Made by a program: the position numbers and the translations under genes. Under the pieces are notes generated by a model. It was not told the origin of the DNA and made no database searches. It was given only the letters and a program-made list of their open reading frames with translations. From an uncultured Pontibacter sp. (lineage in GTDB: Bacteria; Bacteroidota; Bacteroidia; Cytophagales; Hymenobacteraceae): a stretch of DNA of 64,000 nucleotides. Below, one piece after another: positions 26,031 to 35,560 of this stretch (positions are counted from its first letter, which is position 1; every line of letters begins with the position of its first letter). Where the stretch lies: contig CANMMP010000001.1 of NCBI GenBank assembly GCA_947499125.1, positions 1,302,001-1,366,000 on the forward strand. The letters are read 5' to 3'.

Positions 26031-27671
26031 ATGAACGAAAACAAAAAGTATCGTACTGCTAACTCAGGCAATGGCCAGAAAGGCAAAGGCAAAACACTTA
26101 CCACCCGCCAGGGGCACCCCGTAACAGACAATCAAAACATCAGAACGGTAGGCAACCGTGGTCCTGCGACTATGGAGAACTACCACTTCATCGAGAAGAT
26201 CTCGCACTTCGACCGTGAGCGTGTGCCGGAGCGTGTAGTGCATGCCCGTGGTGCCGGTGCGCATGGCGTTTTCGAATCGTATGGTAAGGTAGGCAACGAC
26301 TCTGTTGAGAAATTTACCCGGGCCAAGGTATTTAAAAAAGGAAAAGAGACTCCTGTTTTCGTGCGCTTCTCTACAGTTGGCCATGGCACGCACTCACCGG
26401 AAACACTGCGCGACCCGCGTGGTTTTGCCGTTAAGTTTTATACTGAAGATGGCAACTGGGACCTGGTTGGTAATAACCTGAAGATCTTTTTCATACGCGA
26501 TGCCATGAAATTCCCGGACCTGATCCACTCGCAGAAGCCCGATCCGGTAACCAACATCCAAAGTGCAGAGCGCATTTTCGACTTTTTCTCCGGCACGCCT
26601 GAAGCCACTCATATGGTTACCTTCCTGTACTCGCCATGGGGCATTCCGGCAAACTATAGGCAAATGCAGGGCTCGGGTGTAAACACCTATAAATGGGTGA
26701 ATGCTGATGGCGAAGCCGTACTGGTGAAATACCATTGGGAGCCAATGAAGCAGGGCATCCGCAACCTGACACAAAAAGAAGCCCAGGAAGTACAGGGCAA
26801 AAACTTTAATCATGCTACCCAGGATCTGTATGAAGCTATTGAGCGCGGCAATTTTCCGGAGTGGGAACTGAATGTGCAGATCATGAGCGACGACGACCAT
26901 CCGGATCTGGACTTTGACCCGCTGGACGATACCAAACTTTGGCCTCAGGATAAATTCCCGTGGCACCCGGTTGGCAAAATGACCCTGAACCGCAACCCTG
27001 TCGATTACTTTAACGAGGTAGAACTTTCTGCTTTCGGTACCGGTGTGCTGGTAGACGGACTTGATTTTTCGGATGATAAAATGCTGCAGGGCCGTACCTT
27101 CTCTTACTCTGATACACAGCGTTACCGGGTAGGTGCCAACTACCTGCAACTGCCTATAAATGCAGCCAAAACACATGTGGCAACAAACCAACGCGGCGGC
27201 CAGATGGCTTTTGATACCGATTTTGCCGAGGGCCAGAACATCCATGTAAACTATGAGCCATCTATACTTGGTGGCCTCGAAGAAGCACCAAAACCGGGCA
27301 AAGATTATACACCACGCTACGAAGCAAACCTTGTACGCCAGCACATCGACCGCACCAACCATTTCGGGCAGGCCGGCGAAACATACCGCAACTTCGAAGA
27401 CTGGGAGCGTGACGAACTGATTAACAACCTGGGTAACGACCTGGCCAAATGCGACTCCCGCATACAGGATAAAATGCTGAGCTACTTTACACAAGCCGAT
27501 GAGGACTATGGCCGCAGAGTAAAAGAAAGCATTGAGCGTGCTGCTAAAGAGATGAAGAAAATGATGAAGCACGATACCTTAGAAGGTACAGATGGTCCGT
27601 TGGGTAATGTTTCCGGGGAAGAAGGTGTGGAAGATGCGCAGTCTAAATCACATTCTGCCAAGCCTTACTAA
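26031..27671 (+). CDS. Monofunctional heme catalase
   Basis: A 546-residue catalase converting hydrogen peroxide to water and oxygen. The catalytic His lies in [19 protein letters not shown] (~residue 70), the catalytic Asn in [18 protein letters not shown] (~147) and the heme-ligand Tyr in [18 protein letters not shown] (~357). The mid-section ([14 protein letters not shown]-like [23 protein letters not shown]) resembles clade 1 small-subunit catalases. An extra basic N-terminus ([18 protein letters not shown]) and a charged C-terminal tail of ~60 residues are longer than in minimal catalases. No signal peptide. Two inverted repeats upstream suggest specific regulation, and a terminator follows. 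Confidence 0.95.
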   Translation: MNENKKYRTANSGNGQKGKGKTLTTRQGHPVTDNQNIRTVGNRGPATMENYHFIEKISHFDRERVPERVVHARGAGAHGVFESYGKVGNDSVEKFTRAKVFKKGKETPVFVRFSTVGHGTHSPETLRDPRGFAVKFYTEDGNWDLVGNNLKIFFIRDAMKFPDLIHSQKPDPVTNIQSAERIFDFFSGTPEATHMVTFLYSPWGIPANYRQMQGSGVNTYKWVNADGEAVLVKYHWEPMKQGIRNLTQKEAQEVQGKNFNHATQDLYEAIERGNFPEWELNVQIMSDDDHPDLDFDPLDDTKLWPQDKFPWHPVGKMTLNRNPVDYFNEVELSAFGTGVLVDGLDFSDDKMLQGRTFSYSDTQRYRVGANYLQLPINAAKTHVATNQRGGQMAFDTDFAEGQNIHVNYEPSILGGLEEAPKPGKDYTPRYEANLVRQHIDRTNHFGQAGETYRNFEDWERDELINNLGNDLAKCDSRIQDKMLSYFTQADEDYGRRVKESIERAAKEMKKMMKHDTLEGTDGPLGNVSGEEGVEDAQSKSHSAKPY

Positions 27672-27721
27672 TTTACTGAAGCTTAATTAAAAGCAAGTAT
27701 ACTTATACTTGCTACCTATAC

Positions 27722-27759
27722 CAAAGGCAGTTGCTACCAGCGGCTGCCTTTGTTTTTTA
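27722..27759 (+). terminator. Rho-independent terminator after catalase
   Basis: CAAAGGCAG and CTGCCTTTG pair around a 13-base loop, followed by TTTTTT. Confidence 0.88.
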
Positions 27760-27936
27760 TAGTTCAGTACGGTTGCCAACACTAGGCATAAATCTACAAC
27801 TATAACCTTATTCAGCTTTAGGTTTTCCAGATGTATTAAACTCCTGCTTCACATTAACAAAATTTAACTATTATCAACCCGCTCACGTTCATAGGAAAAC
27901 AAATATATAACTACATATCAACAACTTACACTAAAC

Positions 27937-29058
27937 ATGAGCGCCCCGGATTTACAGCAACAGGTTAGAGCCATTTTAGCCACCGCCGATGTAAAGATAA
28001 ACGGCCCCGACCCGTGGGACCTGCAGGTGCACGACGAACGATTTTACAAGCGCATACTTAGCGAAGGAACACTTGGGCTCGGTGAGTCTTACATGGATGG
28101 CTGGTGGGATTGCGAAAGTATAGACCAGTTTGTGTTTAAAGTATTGCGGGCCGATCTGTATAAGCAGGCTAAACTTGGCTGGCGGTCGGTGTTACAGGTG
28201 TTGCTGGCAAAATTACTGAACCTGCAGCGCAAAGGGAAAGCCGCCCGAAACGCCCAGCGCCACTACGACATCGGCAACAAACTATACCAGCTGATGCTCG
28301 ACAAACGCATGATCTATAGTTGCGGCTACTGGCAAAATGCTGACAACCTCGACAAGGCCCAGGAAAACAAACTCGACCTTATCTGCCGGAAACTATACCT
28401 GCAGCCCGGCCAGCGTGTGCTCGATATTGGTTGTGGCTGGGGTGGCTTTGCCAGGTATGCAGCAGAGAAGTATGGTGTGGAAGTGGTAGGCGTTACAGTA
28501 TCAAAAGAGCAGGCCGCACTTGCCCGTGAAGTATGCAAAGGGTTGCCTGTCGAGATCCGGTTGCAGGATTACCGCGACGTGAACGAGCAATTTGACCATG
28601 TAGTATCGGTAGGAATGGTGGAGCATGTGGGCTATCGCAACCACCGCACATTTATGCAAACTGCTGCCCGCTGCCTGAAAGATGATGGCCTTTTCCTGTT
28701 ACATACCATAGGCGTTAACTTCTCCAGAACATCTGCCGATCCGTTTACAGATACCTACATTTTTCCAAACTGCCTTATACCTTCTATAAAACAACTGGGA
28801 GCCGCCATGGAGCATCTTTTTGTAGTGGAAGACTGGCACAACTTCGGCCCTTACTACGACCTGACCTTAATGGCCTGGTTCCGCAACTTTGATAATAACT
28901 GGGAGCAACTACAAGGCGAGTACGGCGATCGGTTTTACCGCATGTGGAAGTATTACCTGCTATCCAGCGCAGGCTCGTTCAGGGCTCGAAACAACCAACT
29001 ATGGCAACTTGTGCTTTCTAAAAAAGGAGTGGTAGATGGCTATACTGCAGTAAGGTAA
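27937..29058 (+). CDS. cfa: Cyclopropane-fatty-acyl-phospholipid synthase
   Basis: A 373-residue S-adenosylmethionine-dependent enzyme that adds a methylene bridge to unsaturated phospholipid acyl chains. The N-terminal region has LGLGESYMDGWWDCESID, then HYDIGNKLYQLMLDKRMIYSCGYW (bicarbonate/substrate region), the SAM site VLDIGCGWGGFARYAAEKYG, and VSVGMVEHVGYRN, FPNCLIPSI and FGPYYDLTLMAWF. Length matches E. coli Cfa. It modifies membranes in acid or stationary stress, consistent with the catalase neighbour. ATG start; no operon partner, converging with a T9SS-domain gene 9 bases beyond. Confidence 0.94.
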   Translation: MSAPDLQQQVRAILATADVKINGPDPWDLQVHDERFYKRILSEGTLGLGESYMDGWWDCESIDQFVFKVLRADLYKQAKLGWRSVLQVLLAKLLNLQRKGKAARNAQRHYDIGNKLYQLMLDKRMIYSCGYWQNADNLDKAQENKLDLICRKLYLQPGQRVLDIGCGWGGFARYAAEKYGVEVVGVTVSKEQAALAREVCKGLPVEIRLQDYRDVNEQFDHVVSVGMVEHVGYRNHRTFMQTAARCLKDDGLFLLHTIGVNFSRTSADPFTDTYIFPNCLIPSIKQLGAAMEHLFVVEDWHNFGPYYDLTLMAWFRNFDNNWEQLQGEYGDRFYRMWKYYLLSSAGSFRARNNQLWQLVLSKKGVVDGYTAVR

Positions 29059-29067
29059 AAGTATAAG

Positions 29068-29544
29068 CTACTGTAAAATAAACCTCGATGATGTTACTTC
29101 ATTAGCAGTTATAAGTCTCCCGATATAGGTGCCTGCAGGCTGGTTCTCCCCTTTAAACTGAAATGTCAGTTCCTCTCCCTTTTTGCCAAAACCTTCAGCC
29201 AACACGGCTACAACAGTTCCCTGCATGTTAAGCACTTCCAGTTTATAGTTGCCACTTTGCTTCAGAGTAAATCCTAATACCTTTTTAGAGCTGAATGTTT
29301 TGTGCGTTACCCATAGTTTTAGCCGTTCCGTTTCTGTGGCATTGCCAAGTGTAGTAGGTTGCTTAGCTTTCTCTTCTGAAATAACATTACCACCATTCTC
29401 TTTTGTAACTATAGTATAACCCGGAGCTGCTACATGAGGCGGATTATTTGATCTAGCTATCTCCTGCCCTGTTGCCAGATCAACTTTTAACACGATGAGC
29501 GTGAACAACACAAGTCTTAGGGTAAGGTTGAAATAACTTTTCAT
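29068..29544 (-). CDS. Short exported protein with T9SS-like C-terminal domain
   Basis: A 158-residue exported protein. Signal peptide MKSYFNLTLRLVLFTLIVLK...LATGQ, a polar ~70-residue middle, then an ~80-residue C-terminal beta-domain (NYKLEVLNMQGTVVAVLAEG, NQPAGTYIGRLITANEV, SSRFILQ) resembling T9SS type A sorting or FlgD-like domains. The usual YPNP motif at the domain start is absent, so surface secretion is likely but not certain. An upstream Met adds 10 residues and is not used. Confidence 0.65.
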   Translation of the reverse strand: MKSYFNLTLRLVLFTLIVLKVDLATGQEIARSNNPPHVAAPGYTIVTKENGGNVISEEKAKQPTTLGNATETERLKLWVTHKTFSSKKVLGFTLKQSGNYKLEVLNMQGTVVAVLAEGFGKKGEELTFQFKGENQPAGTYIGRLITANEVTSSRFILQ

Positions 29545-29960
29545 GGGCTGTGCTTTTAAAGTATAAACTGGCATCTATGTATAGCTGATAATGAAAGCTA
29601 CTACCTAACTAAACTATAATACAGGAATAAAAAAGCTTTCAGGTAACATGTATCTTATAGAGAGGAAAACTAACGTATAAGCTCCTGTCTTTTTATACTT
29701 ACATCTGCGCACCAGCATAATGCAATAAAGCCAGGTATAACCATTTCCAGAAAGCTGATTTAGTAACATTAAAAGCGCACAAACCCGGCAATAAGTTCTC
29801 TGTAAGCCGCTAACCTACCTTACTAAAGTGCTATTCAAGCTGTTCTCTACATTTGCAGTTCATCTCTTGTTATAGCCATACAAAAAGTGGATAACTCTAT
29901 GGAAAACTGCTGGATAAAAAGCCGTCGCATCTGAGCTTCAGATTGATTATCTTTGTAGTA
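29545..29960. other. Intergenic region upstream of dnaX
   Basis: About 415 bases between divergent genes. It contains several copies of the TATASTT/AASTATA word, two DnaA-box-like sites on the minus strand (TTATCCACT at 29886-29894, TTATCCAGC at 29909-29917) and a perfect -7-like TATCTTTG at 29948-29955 immediately before dnaX. No gene is apparent. Confidence 0.5.
29948..29955 (+). promoter_or_regulatory. Candidate -7 element (TATCTTTG) directly before dnaX
   Basis: It matches TAnnTTTG exactly and ends 5 bases before the dnaX ATG, which would start transcription at or very near the start codon (a leaderless message). No matching -33 TTTG is seen, so this is tentative. Confidence 0.35.
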
Positions 29961-31862
29961 ATGGAAAATTTTGTAGTATCAGCGCGTAAATACCGTCCGG
30001 CCACGTTCGATAGCGTGGTGGGGCAGCACCATATAACCAACACCCTTAAAAACGCCATCAGCAGCAAGCATTTGGCGCAGGCCTTTCTTTTCTGCGGTCC
30101 GCGTGGGGTGGGTAAAACTACTTGTGCCCGTATCCTGGCCAAAACTATAAACTGCGAGAACATCACTCCGGAAACCGAAGCCTGTAACGAGTGCGAATCG
30201 TGCAAAAGCTTTAACAGCAACAGCTCGTTCAATATCCATGAGCTCGATGCGGCTTCCAATAACTCCGTAGAGGACATCCGGAACCTGGTGGAGCAGGTGC
30301 GTTATGCGCCGCAAACCGGCAAGTATAAGATCTATATCATAGATGAGGTGCACATGCTCTCGAACCAGGCCTTCAACGCATTCTTGAAGACCCTGGAAGA
30401 GCCGCCATCCTATGCCATATTTATATTGGCTACAACCGAGCGCCACAAGATCATCCCGACTATACTTTCGCGTTGCCAGATATTTGACTTTAACCGTATC
30501 CGGATAGAGGATATGGTAAGCCATTTAGGCAATATCGCCCAGAAAGAAAGTATAAAGGCCGAGCCGGATGCCCTGCACCTGATCTCTCAGAAAGCTGACG
30601 GCGCCTTGCGCGATGCCCTGTCTATTTTCGACCAGATGGTGACCTTTTCGGGTAGCAATGTAACCTATAAAGCTACCGTCGAGAACCTGCACATACTGGA
30701 CTACGATTACTATTTCCGGTTAACAGACCACCTGCTGGATCAGAATTTATCAGGCGCACTGCTGTTGTTTGATGAGATATTGAAGAACGGTTTTGATGCC
30801 CACAATTTTATAGTTGGCATTGCCGAGCACTTCCGTAGTTTACTGGTGTGCAAAGATGTACAGACAGTGCAGTTACTGGAAGTTTCTGATAACATCAAAG
30901 CTAAGTATGCGGAGCAATCTCAGAAGTCTACGGTTTCGTTTTTGTTATCGGGACTGAATGTGGTGAGTACCTGTGATACCAACTATAAAAGCAGCAAAAA
31001 CCAACGCCTGCATGTGGAGCTGTGCCTGATGAAACTGGCACACCTGAACGCGGCATTGAGTTTCGCTAACGAAGGAGCAGAAGCAAAAAAAGCTAAGGTA
31101 GCAGCGCCGGCACCCGCCTCTACCGCATCTTCAGGTGCCATTCCATCTGCTGCCATGCAGCCTGCCCACACCCCGGACACGGTTCCATCGCAGCAAATGC
31201 AGCAGCCAACACCCGGCAGCGTACCATCGGAGCGCATCCAACAGCCACACGCACCTAACCAGGTGCCTTCGGAGGGTTTGCAGCAGCCGCCAAAGCCACA
31301 ACACGTTACACCCGACGCGCATCTGAGTCCGCCACAAGCAACAGCTGCGCCGGAACCAACGCGGGCTAAAGCACAGTTGCCGCCTCCTAAAAAGCTAAGC
31401 AAAATACCAAGCCTGAAAGACATGGCAACTGCCCAGGCTGCCGTAGCAAATGTAGCAGTAGCTGCCGAGGAAGAGGATACAAACTATGGTGCTGTGGTGC
31501 CAGTAGATGAGGCCAAACTGAAAACGACCTGGCATGCCATTCTGCGCCGTAAAAAATCGGAGAACATGATGGAGTATACGCTCCTGAACCGCCAGTACCA
31601 TATCGGCCCGGATAACGAGATCATACTTCACCTGGAAAATCACGTAATGATGGACCAGTTCACAACTATTCGCCCGGAAATACTGCGCGAGCTGAAGAAA
31701 GAAACAGGTAACCGAAGTATAAAACTGACGGCAGAAGTAGTGGAAGTACAGGACGATAGTCGTAAACTTTATACTTCGCAGGATAAGTTTAACTACCTGG
31801 CCGAGAAGTACCCCTTTATAGTTGACATGAAACAGCGCTTCGGTCTGGATACTGATTTTTAG
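29961..31862 (+). CDS. dnaX: DNA polymerase III subunit gamma/tau
   Basis: A 633-residue clamp-loader subunit. VSARKYRPATFDSVVGQHHI is the standard opening; Walker A GPRGVGKTTCARIL is at ~residue 45, the zinc-binding cysteines in CENITPETEACNECESC, Walker B IIDEVHMLS and sensor 1 ATTERHKIIPTILSRCQ. Domain III follows to ~residue 365. A ~130-residue Ala/Pro/Gln linker with 13-14-residue imperfect repeats (VPSxxxQQPxxP) precedes a C-terminal tau-like domain (TWHAILRRKKSENMMEYTLL, DKFNYLAEKYPFIVDMKQRF). No frameshift signal for a short gamma form was recognised. ATG at 29961 used; an upstream TTG frame extension is ignored. Confidence 0.95.
   Translation: MENFVVSARKYRPATFDSVVGQHHITNTLKNAISSKHLAQAFLFCGPRGVGKTTCARILAKTINCENITPETEACNECESCKSFNSNSSFNIHELDAASNNSVEDIRNLVEQVRYAPQTGKYKIYIIDEVHMLSNQAFNAFLKTLEEPPSYAIFILATTERHKIIPTILSRCQIFDFNRIRIEDMVSHLGNIAQKESIKAEPDALHLISQKADGALRDALSIFDQMVTFSGSNVTYKATVENLHILDYDYYFRLTDHLLDQNLSGALLLFDEILKNGFDAHNFIVGIAEHFRSLLVCKDVQTVQLLEVSDNIKAKYAEQSQKSTVSFLLSGLNVVSTCDTNYKSSKNQRLHVELCLMKLAHLNAALSFANEGAEAKKAKVAAPAPASTASSGAIPSAAMQPAHTPDTVPSQQMQQPTPGSVPSERIQQPHAPNQVPSEGLQQPPKPQHVTPDAHLSPPQATAAPEPTRAKAQLPPPKKLSKIPSLKDMATAQAAVANVAVAAEEEDTNYGAVVPVDEAKLKTTWHAILRRKKSENMMEYTLLNRQYHIGPDNEIILHLENHVMMDQFTTIRPEILRELKKETGNRSIKLTAEVVEVQDDSRKLYTSQDKFNYLAEKYPFIVDMKQRFGLDTDF
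31140..31304 (+). repeat. Imperfect tandem repeat in dnaX linker
   Basis: Four 13-14-codon units, beginning IPSAAMQ, VPSQQMQQP, VPSERIQQP and VPSEGLQQP. They encode a flexible Pro/Gln linker between the clamp-loader core and the tau tail. Confidence 0.75.
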
Positions 31863-31912
31863 GCCTCGCAAGGCTGCATATTTATAGTTAGAACTTCACA
31901 TAAACAAAAACT

Positions 31913-34864
31913 ATGACCACAAGAAAAGGATTATCGCTTTTCCTGGTAGCCCTTGGCCTTACGTTTACACAATGTAAGAATGAGATCAACCAGACACAGT
32001 CAACTACCGACACGGCTGCTGTTGCTACCGAAAAGGAGTATACTTACGAAACAGCGCCAAATGATCCGCTGAACGCCCGCATCTATACGTTGGATAACGG
32101 TCTGAAAGTATACCTGACAGATTACGAAGAAGCACCACGCATCCAAACCTATATTGCTGTGCGTGCCGGTGCTAAGAACGACCCTGCCGATGCTACCGGC
32201 CTTGCCCACTACCTGGAGCACATGGTGTTTAAAGGCACCAGCGAATTAGGTACTCAGAACTGGGAAAAAGAAAAAGTAGAGCTGGATAAAATTGAAGGCC
32301 TTTACGAAAAGTACAGAGCTACGAAAGACGAAGCAGCCCGCAAAAAGATCTATGCCCAGATCGACTCTGTTTCGGGTGTAGCGGCTACTTACGCTATTGC
32401 CAACGAGTATGATAAGATCTTAGGTGCTATTGGAGCCAAAGGAACGAACGCTTATACCTGGGTAGACCAGACCGTGTATGTGAACGACATCCCGAGCAAC
32501 CAACTGGAGCGTTGGATTGAACTGGAAGCAGACCGTTTTGCTGACATGGTGCCACGTATTTTCCATACGGAGCTGGAGGCAGTTTACGAAGAGAAAAACC
32601 GTACCCTGGATAACGATGGCTGGAAAGTTCAGGAAGCGATCAGCGCTGCCCTATTCCCGACACACCAGTATGGTTCGCAGTCAACTATAGGAACTATAGA
32701 TCACCTGAAAAACCCATCTATCACTGAGATCAAGAAGTACTATAACAAGTACTACATCCCGAACAACATGGCTATAGCTATGAGCGGCGACATTGATTTC
32801 GACCAGACTATTAAACTGATTGACAAGTACTGGGGAACGATGGAAAAGCAGCCCGAGCCTGCGTTTGAAGTTGCCCAGGAAAAGCCGATCCAGAAGCCAA
32901 TTGTAAAAGAAATTTTAGGACCGGATGCTGAGAACGTATCCATCGCTTTCCGTACACCGGACATCAACTCAAAAGATGCGCTGGTTATTCAGATGATCAG
33001 CAATCTGCTTTATAACGGTCAGGCCGGTTTAGTAGACCTCAACCTGAACCAACAGCAAAAAGTATTGCAGGCTTATGCTTACGATACCCCGATGAAAGAT
33101 TACGGTATGTTCCGGATGACGGGTATGCCACGCCAGGGCCAGACACTGGACCAGGTGCGCGACCTGCTGTTACAGCAGCTTGACCTGATCAAGAAAGGAC
33201 AGTTTGACGAGTCGTTGATACAGGCGGTTGTGAATAACGACAAGATAAACACCATGCAGGCTTACGAAGACAACAGCAACCGTGCTGATGCTTTTGTAAC
33301 TGCCTTTATTTATGGAATGCCCTGGGAGAGATTTGTTAGTCGCCCTGCTGAATATGCGCAGATCACGAAGCAGGATGTGATGGATGTGGCTAACAAGTAC
33401 TTCAATAACAACAACTATGTGCTGATCTACAAAAAGACTGGCAAAGACCCTAACGCACAGAAAGTAGAGAAGCCTGCTATTACTCCGGTTGCCGTTAACC
33501 GCGATGCGCAGTCTGATTACTATAAGCAATTTATGGCGAAGGAAGTACAGCCACTACAGCCAGTATTCCTCGACTATACAAAAGACATTACCGAAGCTAA
33601 ACTGAAGCAGAACATTCCGCTGCTTTATACCAAGAATAAGGATAACAGCCTGTTCCAGCTATACTACATCCTGGACATGGGCACGAACAACGACCAGAAA
33701 CTGGGCATGGCTGTTAACTACCTGAAGTACCTGGGCACCGACAAATACACTGCCGAACAACTACAGAAGGAGTTTTACCAGTTAGGTACTTCGTTTGATG
33801 TTTTCTCTTCCGGCGACCAGGTGTATGTAAGCCTTACTGGCTTGGATGAGAACTTTGAGAAAGGCCTTAACCTGTTCGAAAGTGTTTTAGCTAACCCTAA
33901 AGCTGATCAGCAGGCCCTGAACGACATGGTTGCCGGTATGCTGAAAGCCCGTGATGATGCCAAGAAAAACAAAGGCGTTATTCTGCAGCAGGCCATGATG
34001 AACTATGCTAAGTATGGCCCTAAGAACCCGTTCAACACGGTACTAAGCGAGAAAGAGCTGAAGGCTGTGAAGCCACAGGAACTGGTAAGCATCATCAAAA
34101 GTATTCCGACGTACGAGCACCGTGTACTATACTATGGTCCACGTGAAACGGATAACCTGGTAGCTGCCCTCAACACAGGCCACAACGTACCTGCTACGCT
34201 TAAGCCGGTGCCAGCCGAAAAAGTATACAAGGAAATAGAGTTTACGCAGCCAACTGTTTACTGGGCAGACTATAACATGGTGCAGGCCGAGATGATGTTC
34301 CTGAGCAAGTCTATACCTTACAGCAAAGACATTATCCCGGTAGTGCGTTTATACAATGAGTACATGGGTGGCATCGTGTTCCAGGACCTCCGTGAGTCTA
34401 AAGCCCTTGCTTACTCTACTTACTCCTACTATGGCACTGCCTCTAAAAAGGACCGCGCGAACTACCTGGTTTCGTACATCGGGGCGCAGGCGGATAAATT
34501 ATCAGAAGCGATGGCTGGCATGCAGGCGTTGCTAACGGATATGCCATTGGCTGATGCAAACTTCCAGAATGCGCAGGCTGCCTTACGTAACAGCATCTCT
34601 ACAGAACGCATCACGAAGTCAAGTATCCTATTCGATTATGAGCGCGCCAAGAAGTTAGGCCTGAACTACGACATCCGACAGGACGTGTACCAGAGTGCCA
34701 ACTCCATGACCTTTGACCAGTTGAAGGAGTTCCAGCAGAAGTATGTAAAAGCCCAACCTCAGGCTATACTTGTGATTGGTGCTAAAGACAAGCTGAACTT
34801 TAAAGAACTGGAGAAGTACGGCAAAGTGAAGCAGTTGACACTGAAGGAGCTGTTTGGGTATTAA
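31913..34864 (+). CDS. M16-family zinc metalloprotease lipoprotein
   Basis: A 983-residue pitrilysin/insulinase-family protease with two M16 halves. The N-terminus is a lipoprotein signal (GLSLFLVALGLTFTQC). The inverted zinc motif HYLEHMVFKG (HxxEH) is at ~residue 99 and the third ligand Glu in FHTELEAVYEEKNR. The C-terminal half (residues ~540-983) is a catalytically inactive M16C repeat with SLTGLDENFEKGLNLF and LRESKALAYSTYSYYGTAS. It probably degrades peptides in the periplasm or at the cell surface. ATG start, 50 bases after dnaX, followed by a strong terminator. Confidence 0.93.
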   Translation: MTTRKGLSLFLVALGLTFTQCKNEINQTQSTTDTAAVATEKEYTYETAPNDPLNARIYTLDNGLKVYLTDYEEAPRIQTYIAVRAGAKNDPADATGLAHYLEHMVFKGTSELGTQNWEKEKVELDKIEGLYEKYRATKDEAARKKIYAQIDSVSGVAATYAIANEYDKILGAIGAKGTNAYTWVDQTVYVNDIPSNQLERWIELEADRFADMVPRIFHTELEAVYEEKNRTLDNDGWKVQEAISAALFPTHQYGSQSTIGTIDHLKNPSITEIKKYYNKYYIPNNMAIAMSGDIDFDQTIKLIDKYWGTMEKQPEPAFEVAQEKPIQKPIVKEILGPDAENVSIAFRTPDINSKDALVIQMISNLLYNGQAGLVDLNLNQQQKVLQAYAYDTPMKDYGMFRMTGMPRQGQTLDQVRDLLLQQLDLIKKGQFDESLIQAVVNNDKINTMQAYEDNSNRADAFVTAFIYGMPWERFVSRPAEYAQITKQDVMDVANKYFNNNNYVLIYKKTGKDPNAQKVEKPAITPVAVNRDAQSDYYKQFMAKEVQPLQPVFLDYTKDITEAKLKQNIPLLYTKNKDNSLFQLYYILDMGTNNDQKLGMAVNYLKYLGTDKYTAEQLQKEFYQLGTSFDVFSSGDQVYVSLTGLDENFEKGLNLFESVLANPKADQQALNDMVAGMLKARDDAKKNKGVILQQAMMNYAKYGPKNPFNTVLSEKELKAVKPQELVSIIKSIPTYEHRVLYYGPRETDNLVAALNTGHNVPATLKPVPAEKVYKEIEFTQPTVYWADYNMVQAEMMFLSKSIPYSKDIIPVVRLYNEYMGGIVFQDLRESKALAYSTYSYYGTASKKDRANYLVSYIGAQADKLSEAMAGMQALLTDMPLADANFQNAQAALRNSISTERITKSSILFDYERAKKLGLNYDIRQDVYQSANSMTFDQLKEFQQKYVKAQPQAILVIGAKDKLNFKELEKYGKVKQLTLKELFGY

Positions 34865-34905
34865 TAGCCTGATCTATAACGCAACATACTGCGTTTCTAC
34901 AATAG

Positions 34906-34944
34906 CAAAAGCGGCAGCCGTAGTTGGTTGCCGCTTTTGTTTTA
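34906..34944 (+). terminator. Rho-independent terminator after M16 protease
   Basis: CAAAAGCGGCA and TGCCGCTTTTG pair (11 bp), followed by TTTT. Confidence 0.88.
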
Positions 34945-34972
34945 TAGTAGGTTTATAGTTACCGCCTTAGCT

Positions 34973-35023
34973 TTGCGGATTGCAAATCCGCAATTAGTAT
35001 ATTTTCGGATTACAAATCCGAAA
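34973..35023. repeat. Twin REP-like hairpins
   Basis: Hairpin 1 is TTGCGGATT-GCA-AATCCGCAA (34973-34993) and hairpin 2 is TTTCGGATT-ACA-AATCCGAAA (35003-35023), each with perfect 9-bp arms and a 3-base loop, 9 bases apart. The shared core CGGATT-N3-AATCCG and paired layout resemble bacterial REP/BIME elements mobilised by RAYT transposases. No such transposase is in the window. Confidence 0.7.
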
Positions 35024-35220
35024 GAGCGGGGCGAAATAGTGGGGCAGAAATTTTAAAATTCTAGAAAAGCGGGCTTCAAGATGAAGTATAGACAAAAGCT
35101 TTGTTTATCCATTTAATTCTCGTGTTGGTCTAATAGTATAAACGGGTATTGATGCTTTTACTATATTAGTTTAAATATTAATCTCTAAAACAACCAGTTT
35201 CAAACATAACTATACCGCTC

Positions 35221-35430
35221 ATGGAAAATAAGATGAACTATACCAAAGCGACACTATTTCTGTTAACGGGAATTATCTCAGTTGTTGTTTCGCTCTTTCT
35301 TGGCACTGAAAGTGAGGCTTATGGTTTCCTGATCGGCTATGGTTATACAGCTCTGGCAGGTGGCCTCGGGGGAATGTTATACACCTATATCAATAACCGA
35401 AAGATCAGGCAGCAACATAGAGCACAGTAG
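35221..35430 (+). CDS. Small two-helix membrane protein
   Basis: A 69-residue protein with two hydrophobic segments (ATLFLLTGIISVVVSLFLG and FLIGYGYTALAGGLGGMLYTY) and a basic tail (NNRKIRQQHRAQ), so the C-terminus is probably cytoplasmic. No family recognised. ATG start with an AT-rich upstream region; it stands alone between the REP-like element and rlmB. Confidence 0.65.
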   Translation: MENKMNYTKATLFLLTGIISVVVSLFLGTESEAYGFLIGYGYTALAGGLGGMLYTYINNRKIRQQHRAQ

Positions 35431-35503
35431 ATACAAAGCTTAACATTACTTAAAACTATACATCTCAGAAATTATAGTTTACAGCTATCTTCTAATTATA
35501 TAA

Positions 35504-35539
35504 AACAAAAATGCCACCCGATCGCTCAGGTGGCATTTC
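35504..35539 (-). terminator. Rho-independent terminator after rlmB
   Basis: AAATGCCACC and GGTGGCATTT pair around a 10-base loop; on the minus strand the stem is followed by TTGTTTT. Confidence 0.85.
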
Positions 35540-35560
35540 TTATTTATACTTTATACTTTA

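Larger units (their letters stand above)
34865..35220. other. Intergenic region with REP-like hairpins
   Basis: About 355 bases between same-strand genes. It holds the terminator at 34906, the twin hairpins at 34973-35023 and an AT-rich palindrome AATTTTAAAATT near 35050. The remainder is AT-rich promoter sequence for the small membrane protein gene. Confidence 0.55.

Noticed and set aside
26394-27572. A 392-codon frame antisense to catalase
   Set aside because: Catalase motifs are intact on the plus strand; the antisense frame has no domain and no start signals.
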